Origin: a virus
Reading direction: 5' to 3' (one strand)
Length of the DNA: 40,880 nucleotides
Virus record (IMG/VR): IMGVR_UViG_3300030061_001881
Coordinates: 1-40,880 of that record
The translations under genes and the position numbers were made by a program. The notes below the pieces were generated by a model that saw only the letters and a list, made by a program, of their open reading frames with translations, made no database searches and had not been told where the DNA came from. Below are positions 14,354-21,838 of the stretch, one piece after another; the first letter of the stretch is position 1, and every line of letters starts with the position of its first letter.

Positions 14354-15510
14354 ATAAAATGAATTGTCATACAGGTAATCCTCTAGTGTTTGAAACGACT
14401 GATGGTGTAAGAGTATACGCTGGCGGTAATACACGTAACGGTGGTTGGATGAAGATGAAACCACTGCCCGACTTAGCAATTGGTCCACAAGGTGTCATCC
14501 GTGTTGCACGTAGTTTTGACAACATACCTGATGGTTTCACTTGTGTCAACCATGTACAATCACCAAATGCTCCACACATTATTGAATTAGAGTGGCCTGA
14601 TTTCGATATACCTAGCAACGTAGGTAGAGAGTTTTGGGTATCGCTTGTTGCTGATGTAAAGGCTAAAGGTATCAAATCTATCTCTTGTCAATGTATGGGT
14701 GGTCATGGTCGTACTGGTGTACAGTTGGCTATCTTTGCACACCTTATGATTGAGAAGAAGAATCAAACATGGAAAGATGCAGGTGAGTTGATACAATGGG
14801 TAAGGAACAGTTATTGTACACATGCAGTAGAAGCCAAATCACAACAAGAGTACATATCAACAGTATGTCAAATACCATTTGGAGAAAATAAGGTAGAAAC
14901 GTTATCGAGTGGTACATCATTTGATTGGGATAGCATAAAAGTAAATTCTTTCGATGCTGATGAAATTGAGATAGAGAGTGTTGGTAGTAAAAGTAAGAAG
15001 AAAAAACAAGTAGGTAAGAATTATTTTACTAGCGACAAAGGTAAACCTAAGACAATACCTAACACTCACATCAAGGGTTATGCCTTATACTGGTGTGATG
15101 TTTGTGCTCACTACGAATTCAGAACTAATAAGGTATCAGATGCCAAGTTACCTTGTAGTGTATGTGGTAACATAGATGCGATGCATGAGGTAGGTGAAAT
15201 GACTTTGGATGATGATAACTATGATGAGTTCACAGAGAAATGTGAAGCAACAGGTAATATGTTTCATCCAATTGAAATGCACAATGGTGTCAGTAAAATG
15301 TACATCATAGAGAAAGAAAAACCTAAACAGTTACGAATAGAAAAAGGTGGTATGAGATGGCAAGACAGACGATTCAAATGTGAGATAACTAATAGGATTA
15401 GACCACTTGCATTTGTGAGTATAGAAGATGATGGTATATACTCAACTGAAGTTGTGATTGAACGTAGAAAGGAAACGAAAAAAATAGAGAGGAAGTTAAA
15501 TGATTGGTAA
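14350..15510 (+). CDS. PTP/dual-specificity-type phosphatase with zinc ribbon (386 aa)
   Basis: Residues 113-123 contain CQCMGGHGRTG. Cys115 and Arg121 form the C-x5-R loop of Cys-based phosphatases, with the usual Thr-Gly after Arg; a helix (VQLAIFAHLMI) follows as in the family. An Asp about 25 residues earlier (WPDFDIP) could be the general acid. After a Lys-rich linker, CDVC ... CSVC (about 248-280) forms a zinc ribbon. The N-terminal 90 residues and the last 90 are unassigned. Its start overlaps the stop of the PPDK-like gene, so the two are co-translated; a combined phosphotransfer role is inferred. The phosphatase fold is well supported; the substrate is unknown. Confidence 0.78.
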   Translation: MNKMNCHTGNPLVFETTDGVRVYAGGNTRNGGWMKMKPLPDLAIGPQGVIRVARSFDNIPDGFTCVNHVQSPNAPHIIELEWPDFDIPSNVGREFWVSLVADVKAKGIKSISCQCMGGHGRTGVQLAIFAHLMIEKKNQTWKDAGELIQWVRNSYCTHAVEAKSQQEYISTVCQIPFGENKVETLSSGTSFDWDSIKVNSFDADEIEIESVGSKSKKKKQVGKNYFTSDKGKPKTIPNTHIKGYALYWCDVCAHYEFRTNKVSDAKLPCSVCGNIDAMHEVGEMTLDDDNYDEFTEKCEATGNMFHPIEMHNGVSKMYIIEKEKPKQLRIEKGGMRWQDRRFKCEITNRIRPLAFVSIEDDGIYSTEVVIERRKETKKIERKLNDW

Positions 15511-15535
15511 TTTAGTATATAAAGGTCTAATAATA
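15511..15535 (+). promoter_or_regulatory. Class A promoter P6 (variant)
   Basis: TTTAG, TATATAAA (15516-15523) and GGTCTAATA. The next start (15561) is 45 nt from the box and has GAGGT seven bases upstream, so this mRNA has a short leader. Confidence 0.8.
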
Positions 15536-15560
15536 AAAGAAAATAAAAGAGGTAATAAAA

Positions 15561-15974
15561 ATGATGAATGAACAAGAAGAAGAAAGAATGCAGATAAAAT
15601 GTAACTACGACATAGGTAGGCTACACATACAAGGTGTGAGTAGTACTGTGAAACGTGGTCGGAAGTATGGTATTGCTTTGAAGATGCGTACTGCTGATGA
15701 TGTTTCTTTGTGGTTAAGAGAACAGCCAGCGATACTTAAGTCGGCTGCTTCAGGTGAATTGATGTACATACCGTTTGATGTACTTAGGTATGCTGATGGT
15801 TCATATCAGATATTCATTAAAGGTAGTGAAGCAAATCACCCTGAAGGTGCTATGCTTGACTTACAACCACTAGACCAACCAGTACAACAGTTGTTGGAGT
15901 TTGCAACAGAAGCAGATATGGTAATTGATGTAGTTGGCCCACGATATGTACCAATGAATGGAGAGGAAGAATAA
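15561..15974 (+). CDS. Unknown protein (137 aa)
   Basis: GAGGTAATAAAA before ATG 15561 is almost identical to the site before 19627. The protein is mixed alpha/beta with a basic, Gly-containing loop (VKRGRKYGIALKMR) and ends NGEEE. No recognisable motif. Its stop overlaps the next start (TAATG). Confidence 0.72.
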   Translation: MMNEQEEERMQIKCNYDIGRLHIQGVSSTVKRGRKYGIALKMRTADDVSLWLREQPAILKSAASGELMYIPFDVLRYADGSYQIFIKGSEANHPEGAMLDLQPLDQPVQQLLEFATEADMVIDVVGPRYVPMNGEEE

Positions 15975-16306
15975 TGGGTACGAGATGTAACATACGAGTA
16001 GTTGATGAAGACGGAGATGAGTTGTGGTTCTATCGTCATTACGATGGCTACCCATCTTCGGTATTACCTAGTCTTGAACCACTTATGGAAAGACTAAAAA
16101 ATGGCGAAGTAAGAGATAACGTAGGTCAATTTAGTGGTTGGATTGTCGTGCTTGGTCACGATTCTTATAGAAGAGGGCCATACGGGAAATCTAATAATTG
16201 GAAAGTAGGTCATTACGAACCTACTACGGGTCAACATGGAGACATTGTTTATCTATACACAATTGATTTAGGTACAAAAACACTCACATATAAGGAGATG
16301 ATTTAA
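15974..16306 (+). CDS. Conserved phage-type orphan (110 aa)
   Basis: MGTRCNIRVVDEDGDELWFY, then RHYDGYP, and later GHYEPTTGQHGDIVYLYTID match a small protein I recall from many phages and some bacteria, with conserved RHxDGYP and EPTxxxHGDxxY blocks. Its function is not known. The pattern of conserved His, Asp and Tyr could form an active or metal site. Overlaps both neighbours. Confidence 0.8.
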   Translation: MGTRCNIRVVDEDGDELWFYRHYDGYPSSVLPSLEPLMERLKNGEVRDNVGQFSGWIVVLGHDSYRRGPYGKSNNWKVGHYEPTTGQHGDIVYLYTIDLGTKTLTYKEMI

Positions 16307-16410
16307 TGAAAACAGGAGTAAGAGCAAGATATTTTGGTAAGTTTAAAGCAAGACATAAACATTACCTAGCAGGTAAATATAGAGTAAAGAAAGGAGATGA
16401 AGAAGAATGA
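16306..16410 (+). CDS. Basic microprotein (34 aa)
   Basis: ATG 16306 overlaps the preceding TAA, and the stop overlaps the next ATG. The sequence is strongly basic (VRARYFGKFKARHKHYLAGK) before an acidic GDEEE tail dictated by the next ribosome site. Nucleic-acid binding is possible from charge alone. Confidence 0.55.
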   Translation: MKTGVRARYFGKFKARHKHYLAGKYRVKKGDEEE

Positions 16411-16877
16411 TAATGAAGTGGATAAATAAAAAGATAGATGAAAGAATGATGGAGAAGATGAGTGAACTGATTAATAAATTTGAAGATACGTTTTACGAAG
16501 TAGCACATGATTTAGATATTGATTATGAAAAATTAGCAGAAGAAATGTGTATTGACCCTGCTGATATTGCTGGTGAAATGAATGAGAGTGAGATTGCTGA
16601 CCACTTAGAAATTGATTACTACACTGTGGCGGACCGGATAGAATATGAGACCCTTGGTCAATGTATTGACTATAATGCGGTAGCAGAAAATGTAGACATA
16701 GACATAGATGTATCACAACTTGAAGAGTTCATTGACCATGAAGAATTAACAAAACACATAGATATGTCGGAGTTAGCAAGTGATGTGTATGGTCATTTCG
16801 TATCTATTGAAGATGTTTCATCAATAATAAGCGACATCAAAAGTATTGTATTAGCAGTACGCAAGGAGGAAGAGTGA
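16407..16877 (+). CDS. Highly acidic repeat protein (156 aa)
   Basis: By my count 43 acidic against 12 basic residues. A degenerate unit built around IDY and Ala-Glu recurs (LDIDYEKLAEEM, LEIDYYTVADRI, CIDYNAVAENV), which suggests a short solenoid or repeated helical hairpins. Charge and repeats are compatible with a DNA-mimic inhibitor, but no known family is recognised. Overlaps at both ends. Confidence 0.7.
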   Translation: MIMKWINKKIDERMMEKMSELINKFEDTFYEVAHDLDIDYEKLAEEMCIDPADIAGEMNESEIADHLEIDYYTVADRIEYETLGQCIDYNAVAENVDIDIDVSQLEEFIDHEELTKHIDMSELASDVYGHFVSIEDVSSIISDIKSIVLAVRKEEE

Positions 16878-17047
16878 TGAATAATGAGAAAATGAAATTA
16901 GGAAGTATATGGAGAAAAGATACAGGCTGGACTTTGTTGGAATGGAATTGGGCTGATGAAGATATGTGCTTAGTACACATGGAGTACAATGATATTGACA
17001 AAGGTAAACAGTTGTTTGTAGGATATTTGAAGGAGGTAGTAGAATGA
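16877..17047 (+). CDS. Unknown small protein (56 aa)
   Basis: ATG 16877 shares its A with the preceding TGA, and the stop overlaps the next ATG. The sequence is Trp-rich (IWRKDTGWTLLEWNWADED) with later beta-like residues. No family recognised. AAGGAGG near its end is the ribosome site of the next gene. Confidence 0.6.
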   Translation: MNNEKMKLGSIWRKDTGWTLLEWNWADEDMCLVHMEYNDIDKGKQLFVGYLKEVVE

Positions 17048-17553
17048 ATATATTTGTACTAGACGAAAACCCAGTGAAGGCAGCACAGGCGATGGACTGT
17101 GTGAGAGTGCCGAAGATGATTGTTGAGTCAGCACAGATGATGGCATCAGCCTTGCGTAGACATGGTGCTACTGATGAGCAGATGCCACTGACTAAGAGTG
17201 GCACGCCCTACAAAGGTGGCTACAAGCATCACCCATGCACAGTTTGGGCAGGAGATAGTCAAGAGAATTGGATGTGGCTTGCTCATCATGCTATGCAGTT
17301 ATGTGAGGAATACTACAAACGCTTCAACAAGATGCATGGATGCACTGACGCTATCTATCACATGATAGGTATACAGAAGGTAATCCCTGACGCTACTCTC
17401 ACACCATTCGCACAGGCTATGCCTGATGAATACAAAGATGATGATGCAGTCAAAGCCTATCGTGCCTATTATCACAGCAAAATACACAGTAAAGGTGGTG
17501 TGCATTACAGACACACAAGCCCACCTGACTGGTGGATAGGGGTGACAGCATGA
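17044..17553 (+). CDS. Conserved phage-type protein of the MNIFVLD family (169 aa)
   Basis: The start MNIFVLDENPVKAAQAM, then KMIVESAQMM, then HHPCTVWAGDS and a Trp/His-rich helix (WLAHHAMQLCEEY) follow a family I recall from T4-like and other phages, with conserved Lys-Met near the start and HPCxxW in the middle. Some members carry annotations as DNA-repair glycosylase-like, which I cannot confirm. The gene looks GC-richer than its neighbours (30 of 60 bases at 17101-17160 against 17 of 60 at 18601-18660), which hints at more recent acquisition. Confidence 0.78.
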   Translation: MNIFVLDENPVKAAQAMDCVRVPKMIVESAQMMASALRRHGATDEQMPLTKSGTPYKGGYKHHPCTVWAGDSQENWMWLAHHAMQLCEEYYKRFNKMHGCTDAIYHMIGIQKVIPDATLTPFAQAMPDEYKDDDAVKAYRAYYHSKIHSKGGVHYRHTSPPDWWIGVTA

Positions 17554-17819
17554 ACGAGATAAGATTGTCAAAAGAAATGAAGTTTATGTTATTACAACTA
17601 ATGGCCTACGGTGATACACCTAAGAGAATGGCAGGTCAAATATACAATGAGTTTATGCATGCATTATCTACACCCGGCTCTGACCCAATGGACTATAAAC
17701 TTGTGACAGATACCATACAACTTTTGAAACATTGTGATAACTACTGGGGCGGAGGTTATGTTGAAGAGTTCACTGCGGAAATGAAAGAGTTATTACCACA
17801 TTTGGAGGTGAGAGTATGA
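17550..17819 (+). CDS. Unknown small protein (89 aa)
   Basis: The start chosen is ATG 17550, overlapping the preceding stop; a GTG upstream in frame lies within that gene. It is helical, with an acidic C-terminal third. No motif. GGAGGTGAG near the end serves the next gene. Confidence 0.68.
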   Translation: MNEIRLSKEMKFMLLQLMAYGDTPKRMAGQIYNEFMHALSTPGSDPMDYKLVTDTIQLLKHCDNYWGGGYVEEFTAEMKELLPHLEVRV

Positions 17820-18337
17820 TATTATTTAATCAAATACAAGGAACTTTGCGTGAACTTGATGAGAGATTAGGTAAACAGTTTTTGATACCACCTGTGGTAG
17901 CAGACCATATTGAGGCTAGACGTAGATTGTATACTAAGGTTGTATCTAAAGTAGAAGATACTGGCACTACACACACTGGATGGCTAGAAGTTCATTCAGC
18001 CTTATCTATTGAAGATGGCATGATTCGGTTGTTGTTGTGTGAAGAACTAGCAGAAGCATGGAATGTACCATTGTCTTTCATGACTGCTTTTGATTTCACA
18101 ATGTATTCTGAACCTGCTAGAATGTATATCATCAATAGAGGTGTGATGCCTCTACTTCAAAATGGTAAATCAATGCCACATCTATTACGTGTAGCATATG
18201 ATGGTGCTTTAGCAGAAATGTGGGATATGGAAGATGTGTTAACACTACCACCTGCGTATGAGAGTTTGCCTCCGAGCGTCATGGAAAATTTAGACTTCGG
18301 TGAAAACAATATAGGATATGGAGCGTGGTTTGCATGA
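17816..18337 (+). CDS. Unknown protein (173 aa)
   Basis: Helical, with a hydrophobic core and a tail rich in Pro, Tyr and Asn (LPPAYESLPPSVMENL). No cysteine motif or nucleotide loop is visible. Linked to both neighbours by four-base overlaps. Not recognised. Confidence 0.7.
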   Translation: MILFNQIQGTLRELDERLGKQFLIPPVVADHIEARRRLYTKVVSKVEDTGTTHTGWLEVHSALSIEDGMIRLLLCEELAEAWNVPLSFMTAFDFTMYSEPARMYIINRGVMPLLQNGKSMPHLLRVAYDGALAEMWDMEDVLTLPPAYESLPPSVMENLDFGENNIGYGAWFA

Positions 18338-18474
18338 GGCGAAAACAAACACATCAATGGAAACATAAAATAACAGGTGAAAAGAAAATATGGATTCCCC
18401 TAGAAAGTATAGATGAGTACGAGACAATAGAGATGCCGCACGAAGATGATAGTCGTTTGAGGGATAGAACATGA
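18334..18474 (+). CDS. Basic-to-acidic small protein (46 aa)
   Basis: ATG 18334 and TGA 18472-18474 overlap the neighbouring genes. The N-terminal third is basic (MRRKQTHQWKHK) and the rest acidic (ESIDEYETIEMPHEDD). The KIWIPLE stretch could be a beta strand. Function unknown. Confidence 0.55.
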   Translation: MRRKQTHQWKHKITGEKKIWIPLESIDEYETIEMPHEDDSRLRDRT

Positions 18475-19031
18475 CGAAATCAATAAAGTATTGTATACAT
18501 CCCGTAGAAGATGGTAGATGTGGAAAACCGTTTACAACAAGTAGTATTAGAAGTTGGAGACAATATTGTGACGAACATGAAACAATGTCAGGCAATAAAC
18601 CAAGGTCAGTTAATACCTATTCTAAAGTTCAAATTCAAGAAGAAATGAGAGAATATGTTTTGTCTGAAATGAATAGTAGAGCATTAACTAGAAAAGAACT
18701 TAATGATAAAATTACAAATTCTCAAATAGAGACTAACAAAAGAATCAATATGCTTCATGATATAGTTGCTGATATAACTAATGCAGATATGGAAGGATAC
18801 ACTATGAAAAAACATCAAGCAATGAAAGAAATAATCGAAAAACGAATAGATGCTTTGTTTGAAAAAGAAAAACTAAATCCAATAAACAAAGAAGATAGAA
18901 TAATGGATTATATCGTAAAGTTAAATGATAGAATTTCTGTTTTAGAAAAAGACTTAGATAGAGCATATATCGCACTCAGTAAAAAACAAAAACCACTAAA
19001 AAGAACAAATAAAAAGGGGAAAGAAAAATGA
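18471..19031 (+). CDS. Zinc-finger plus coiled-coil protein (186 aa)
   Basis: The N-terminal part has four possible metal ligands (C8, C17, C33 and H36 in CIHPVEDGRCGKPF and YCDEH). From about residue 60 a long charged helix with heptad-like Ile/Leu spacing runs to the basic tail KKQKPLKRTNKKGKEK. A DNA- or RNA-binding scaffold is plausible, but no family is recognised. Confidence 0.7.
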   Translation: MTKSIKYCIHPVEDGRCGKPFTTSSIRSWRQYCDEHETMSGNKPRSVNTYSKVQIQEEMREYVLSEMNSRALTRKELNDKITNSQIETNKRINMLHDIVADITNADMEGYTMKKHQAMKEIIEKRIDALFEKEKLNPINKEDRIMDYIVKLNDRISVLEKDLDRAYIALSKKQKPLKRTNKKGKEK

Positions 19032-19297
19032 AGAAAACTTGTGTTAGGGCTGAAGAAGCAATCATAAAGTATGCTGAAAAACATACACCGTGTACAGTGT
19101 TAGAAATTTTTGAAGGTGCAACATTGAAGAGTGGGAAGTTGTTAAGACTTAGCAATCATTCAATTAATAAATTTAAAATTAGCCACATATTAAAAAGACA
19201 TAGCGGTTTTAGAGTAGACGATACAATAAAATTACATAGTTCAAGATATGGTATTAATAGAAAGGCTAATGTTGATGTTTGGGTAAAGGTGAAATGA
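19028..19297 (+). CDS. Possible winged-helix DNA-binding protein (89 aa)
   Basis: Helices (AEEAIIKYAEKH, VLEIFEGA, INKFKISHILKRHSGF) are followed by a beta-type C-terminus (IKLHSSRYG ... NVDVWVKVK), the order of a winged helix. The ISHILKRHSGF segment could be the recognition helix. It could be an early regulator acting on the repeated promoters, which is inference. Overlaps its neighbours. Confidence 0.5.
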   Translation: MKKTCVRAEEAIIKYAEKHTPCTVLEIFEGATLKSGKLLRLSNHSINKFKISHILKRHSGFRVDDTIKLHSSRYGINRKANVDVWVKVK

Positions 19298-19578
19298 TGG
19301 CTGGTAAAGGTGAAATGACAGTAGATGACATAACTGCTTCTGACGGTTTAGCAGATTATGACGATGAAATGAAAATAGATATTCCCAATAGTACATTTAA
19401 AGGTAAATTTAGAGGAAAAGAAAGAATATTTGGTGTGTTAGCAATGGCAGAATCAGATATAGAATGCCCAACTTGTAACGAGTTGGTGAAAGGAAGTGCA
19501 ATCATGTTAACCGATATCGGCATGATTACAGCATGTAAAGGTTGCAAAGTATACACTTTACATGAGGAGAAAGAATAG
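19294..19578 (+). CDS. Zinc-ribbon protein (94 aa)
   Basis: CPTC and CKGC near the C-terminus, 31 residues apart, form a zinc-ribbon pair; the N-terminal part is acidic and probably flexible. Start choice: ATG 19294 overlaps the preceding stop, ATG 19297 follows at once, and ATG 19315 has its own copy of the ribosome site, because GGTAAAGGTGAAATGA occurs twice (19282-19297 and 19303-19318). The earliest is given. Promoter P7 follows the stop directly. Confidence 0.7.
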   Translation: MMAGKGEMTVDDITASDGLADYDDEMKIDIPNSTFKGKFRGKERIFGVLAMAESDIECPTCNELVKGSAIMLTDIGMITACKGCKVYTLHEEKE

Positions 19579-19597
19579 GTATATAAAGCGACATGAT
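19578..19597 (+). promoter_or_regulatory. Class B promoter P7
   Basis: TATATAAA (19580-19587), three bases, then ACATGAT (19591-19597), the class B arrangement. The next start (19627) is 47 nt from the box and carries GAGGTAATAAA, so the mRNA has a short leader. Confidence 0.65.
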
Positions 19598-19626
19598 TTC
19601 GGAAGAAGAACAAAAGAGGTAATAAA

Positions 19627-19821
19627 ATGAATAAAACAAAAGAAAAAGAAATAGAAATAAAATATATAGAAAGCGAACAAATAGATGGAGAAGTACACAT
19701 ATCAATTACTTTAATTAGTGGTGATATGTACACTTATTCTATTAAAAAGGAAAAATTGAATGAATCTGTTGATTGGCATTTGTGGAAAAATGAATATCCA
19801 CCATTTGAGGAGGTTTGTTAA
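19627..19821 (+). CDS. Unknown small protein (64 aa), possible KTSC-like fold
   Basis: Beta-type protein: IEIKYIESEQ, then VHISITLISGDMYTYSI, then a helix with WHLWKNEYPPFEEV. The middle strand pair followed by Tyr resembles small KTSC-like domains, but this is only a resemblance. Good ribosome site GAGGT (19616-19620). Directly followed by the next ATG. Confidence 0.6.
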   Translation: MNKTKEKEIEIKYIESEQIDGEVHISITLISGDMYTYSIKKEKLNESVDWHLWKNEYPPFEEVC

Positions 19822-20091
19822 ATGAACGAAAAAGTAAAAAAATTGATAGATGAAAAAACATTAATTATGAAAAATATGAGAGAAGAAAAGGAACGTTTGG
19901 AGTGGCAAATAGAAGAATTAGAAAACGACATACGTGAAATATACAAAGACGCAATATCTGAAATTTATCAGATAGATTATGAGCAAATGGAAGAATGGGA
20001 AAGAGGCAATTCAGGTGTAATTGATATGTATATTACTGAAATGAATGAAAGGGCTGAATATATGACGATGAAAATGAAGGAGGGGAACTAG
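19822..20091 (+). CDS. Coiled-coil protein (89 aa)
   Basis: Almost wholly helical and charged (LIMKNMREEKERLEWQIEEL ...), with a heptad-like pattern over the first 45 residues. GGAGG before the start and again near the stop. It may be an oligomerisation or adaptor protein. No family recognised. Confidence 0.68.
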   Translation: MNEKVKKLIDEKTLIMKNMREEKERLEWQIEELENDIREIYKDAISEIYQIDYEQMEEWERGNSGVIDMYITEMNERAEYMTMKMKEGN

Positions 20092-20796
20092 ATGAGTAAT
20101 TGGACAGACCCTAGAGTTGTTGATTGGGCGAAAGAACATTTTGCACATTCCCCTTTAGGTGGTGTGTGGAGTCCTGATGGAACAGGATTAATTTTCTTGA
20201 AAACAGATACTAAAGAGTGGACTTTACAGAAAGCAATACAACATCCTGCTTGCATTGAAACATTACATGGGATACGAACTGTTATGTTTGATTTAGGATA
20301 TTCTCTTGATGAAAAGAATACAGAATGGAAAGAGCCGCCAGCGACTTTAGAAGAAGCACAACGTATGGAAGTTGAAGAAAAGAAACAGATTGCTAAAAAT
20401 TGGGCTGATAAAGATGGTACAAAACTAATTGACATGAATCCCTACAATACATTCCCTGAATTTATAAAAATGGAAGATGTTTTACTAGAAGGTGGAGATA
20501 CACAAGAGATAGAGATATGGGCTTACAGGTTATTGAATCCAAACACTGGTGAACATGTAGAGATTGACCCCGATGATTATCATTTACTAACTGATGATAG
20601 AGCGTTTATGAGGTACATGAACAGAGAAGGAGACATCATTCAAGCACTTACACGTAGAGAAATGATGGAAATGGCTGATGCAGGTGAACAAGGTTTACTG
20701 ATAGGTAGTGTTGACCCTGTTACTAAAGAGAAGATTCCTCTTTGGTTGTACGGTACTTATTGTAAAGTTATAGACCCAAACGAGGAGGAAGAATAA
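20092..20796 (+). CDS. Unknown protein (234 aa)
   Basis: Starts immediately after the preceding TAG, with GGAGGGGAACTAG as ribosome site. Mixed fold: an N-terminal part with WSPDGTGLIFLKTDTKEW, a charged helical middle and an acidic C-terminus ending NEEEE. No motif that I can assign. Its size and even composition support a real gene. Confidence 0.72.
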   Translation: MSNWTDPRVVDWAKEHFAHSPLGGVWSPDGTGLIFLKTDTKEWTLQKAIQHPACIETLHGIRTVMFDLGYSLDEKNTEWKEPPATLEEAQRMEVEEKKQIAKNWADKDGTKLIDMNPYNTFPEFIKMEDVLLEGGDTQEIEIWAYRLLNPNTGEHVEIDPDDYHLLTDDRAFMRYMNREGDIIQALTRREMMEMADAGEQGLLIGSVDPVTKEKIPLWLYGTYCKVIDPNEEEE

Positions 20797-20797
20797 T

Positions 20798-21022
20798 ATG
20801 CGTAAAGGGGTTGAAAAAATGAATAAACTACAACCATGTTTAATATGTGGGATAGAAATGATTAATGGAGATGAACCTAGTTTTTGTCTCTTTCATCCAA
20901 AAGATAGATATGAAGAACATTTAGAAATAGTTGCAATGTATAAAAATATGACAGAATGGGAACAAAGTGTTCTGATAAGAATGTTAGAAAAAGTAGAACA
21001 AAGTTTGGAGATAGAAGAATGA
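20798..21022 (+). CDS. Small Cys-containing protein (74 aa)
   Basis: CLIC near the N-terminus and CLFH further on give a possible C-x2-C ... C-x2-H zinc site, followed by an acidic helix. ATG 20798 follows GGAGGAAGAATAAT; ATG 20819 is an alternative. Overlaps the next gene by four bases. Confidence 0.65.
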   Translation: MRKGVEKMNKLQPCLICGIEMINGDEPSFCLFHPKDRYEEHLEIVAMYKNMTEWEQSVLIRMLEKVEQSLEIEE

Positions 21023-21300
21023 CTGAAATTTGGAGAGATGTGTCATTTGAAGGTAAATGGAAAAACGGTAAAGGTCATGTTGTTCTAAGCCAAATCGAAT
21101 ATTACAATAGGCAATGGATAGACTTGAGAATCATGAATGTCCAAAGACCCGTTGGTGAATCCCAACATACAAGACATGGTGTAAGGCTTACACTAGAACA
21201 AGCGGAGATGCTTCTTCCGCAACTACAAGAAGCGATTATAAAAGGAAAAGAAGAGAGTGAAAAAAATGAAAGAAGAAATAATGAAACAAGAATGGAATGA
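21019..21300 (+). CDS. PC4-like (p15) ssDNA-binding/transcription cofactor (93 aa)
   Basis: VVLSQIEYYNRQWIDLRIMN, then GVRLTLEQAEMLLPQL and a helix fit the PC4/p15 domain: a strand with W-I-D-L-R, a loop, then G-(V/I)-x-L-T-L-E-Q and a C-terminal helix. Family members bind single-stranded or melted DNA as dimers and affect transcription or replication. The start is ATG 21019, within the stop of the gene before. In an archaeal virus this could help switch early promoters or cover ssDNA. Fold call moderate to good; role inferred. Confidence 0.65.
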   Translation: MTEIWRDVSFEGKWKNGKGHVVLSQIEYYNRQWIDLRIMNVQRPVGESQHTRHGVRLTLEQAEMLLPQLQEAIIKGKEESEKNERRNNETRME

Positions 21301-21838
21301 TGGTATAGCAAAGGTATTGAAAGCCATTGCTGGACCGATTGCGAAGCAAGAGAAAGAGCGACATAATGCAGATGAGGATTACTATGCTGACCCTCAATTG
21401 TATGTACAGGATTTGGTGACGGGTGCATCTTTAATGATACAGCCTGATGTACTTAAAACGACAGGAAAAACAAATGGTCGTGGTTATAGAAGTTGTAGTG
21501 CGGTTACACAACGTATGACTTCTAAGTTACCTACTAAGAAAATAGTAGGTAGATTGGTTAGTATGATGGTACGAAACTTTGTGCCTAAAGATGCTAGTCC
21601 TGAAGTGTACAGTACAATGGTTGCTAAGTTTATTGAAGATACTGCTGCGGAAATTGCTAACGAAAGTAAATGGTCGACTGATGATACAAAGTATGCAGAT
21701 GCAGTTAACAAAGCAATTAGCGATTTGTTAGAACATACTGTATCTACTAGGGCTGGTGATACACTGTTGAATGTTAAAGCAGTGCCGATGAATGCTATGG
21801 TTGAATTAACATCACCAATGAAAGAGGTGATTGAATGA
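21266..21838 (+). CDS. Unknown helical protein (190 aa)
   Basis: Overlaps the PC4-like gene by 35 bases if ATG 21266 is the start; ATG 21281 and GTG 21257 are alternatives. It is largely helical and Ala-rich with a central basic part (TSKLPTKKIVGRLVSMMVRN). It ends EVIE, and these codons together with the next gene's start form the 31-bp sequence also found at 6127. Not recognised. Confidence 0.68.
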   Translation: MKEEIMKQEWNDGIAKVLKAIAGPIAKQEKERHNADEDYYADPQLYVQDLVTGASLMIQPDVLKTTGKTNGRGYRSCSAVTQRMTSKLPTKKIVGRLVSMMVRNFVPKDASPEVYSTMVAKFIEDTAAEIANESKWSTDDTKYADAVNKAISDLLEHTVSTRAGDTLLNVKAVPMNAMVELTSPMKEVIE

